This document shows, piece by piece, positions 5,365 through 5,552 of a stretch of 5,552 nucleotides of DNA; the stretch's first letter is position 1; every line of letters starts with the position of its first letter. The notes under the pieces were generated by a model. It was not told the DNA's origin. It ran no database searches and saw only the letters and a list, made by a program, of their open reading frames with translations. The position numbers and the translations under genes were made by a program. Source of the DNA: Sedimentisphaerales bacterium (GTDB lineage Bacteria; Planctomycetota; Phycisphaerae; Sedimentisphaerales; SM23-30). The DNA lies in contig DAOWIP010000574.1 in NCBI GenBank assembly GCA_030640865.1, forward strand, positions 1 through 5,552. Direction: 5' to 3'.

Positions 5365-5552
5365 ATTTGTAAAAAACAATCTTTTCAGACCCGGCGCGGA
5401 GGCCCGCGGGCAAGACTGGCAAAAGTAAAGGCTGGTGAAAATGGGATAGTGCATGTGAACCGCTCAGCCGGGAATTCGGTGAGCAAGTTCAGAACAGATT
5501 GGATTGATGAGACTGCCGGTACAGGTGGGGCAATCCTTTTCCAAGTGCAGAA
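5365..5552 (+). CDS. Open frame at the right edge, possibly part of an unidentified gene
   Basis: After a TGA at 5362-5364 one plus-strand frame stays open to the window end. From about 5389 its codons favour G or A in the first position, as real genes do. The translation includes A-G-E-N-G-I-V-H-V-N-R-S-A-G-N-S and D-E-T-A-G-T-G-G-A-I-L-F-Q-V-Q; I recognise no family. There is no ATG. GTG codons at 5449 and 5455 or a CTG at 5416 are the only obvious alternative starts, with weak binding sites. A minus-strand frame is also open from 5552 to a stop at 5385-5387, so strand is not certain. It may be a divergently transcribed gene, the remains of a broken gene, or non-coding. Confidence 0.25.
   Translation, partial: MCKKQSFQTRRGGPRARLAKVKAGENGIVHVNRSAGNSVSKFRTDWIDETAGTGGAILFQVQ

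Noticed and set aside
5340..5385. A sigma-70-type promoter upstream of the 4656-5291 gene (TTGTTT and TATAGT on the minus strand)
   Set aside because: The spacing is about 20 bases, and the region is so AT-rich that chance matches are expected.

Overview
The window looks like an accessory, cell-envelope region of a member of the Planctomycetota, most likely a Phycisphaerae / Sedimentisphaerales-type bacterium or a metagenomic relative. This rests on the four proteins on the minus strand. Each ends in nearly the same tail, P-A/S-P-G-A, a short glycine-rich hydrophobic helix, then W-L-R-R-R-R-x-L. That is the form of PEP-CTERM (exosortase) sorting signal I associate with that group. No rRNA, tRNA, CRISPR array or insertion sequence was seen.

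Layout. Positions 2-58 (+) appear to be the last codons of an upstream gene. Positions 77-820 (+) encode a Wza-type polysaccharide export lipoprotein. A 181-base gap with several short palindromes follows. Positions 1002-1841 (+) encode an unrecognised protein with four membrane segments and a C-terminal coiled coil. The convergent gap 1842-2137 holds a probable terminator for the plus-strand genes and a hairpin-bearing repeat. From 5291 down to 2138, four genes on the minus strand encode secreted proteins with unrelated bodies and one shared sorting tail. The right edge (about 5389-5552) is abruptly richer in GC and has an open plus-strand frame that I cannot assign.

How the parts may fit together. 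PEP-CTERM/exosortase systems are known to co-occur with exopolysaccharide biosynthesis genes. The export lipoprotein would form the outer-membrane exit for a polysaccharide. The four tailed proteins would be exported by Sec, processed at the tail by an exosortase encoded elsewhere, and deposited in the envelope or matrix. No exosortase gene lies in this window.

The most unusual signal is an element of about 85 bases placed directly after the stop codons of the two promoter-distal tailed genes (2055-2140 and 2956-3039). By manual alignment, 55 of the 56 non-coding bases next to the stop are identical, while the adjoining tail-coding DNA is only about three-quarters identical. Each copy contains a long hairpin whose inner part differs. 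This suggests a functional 3' RNA element, a mobile palindromic repeat or recent gene conversion.
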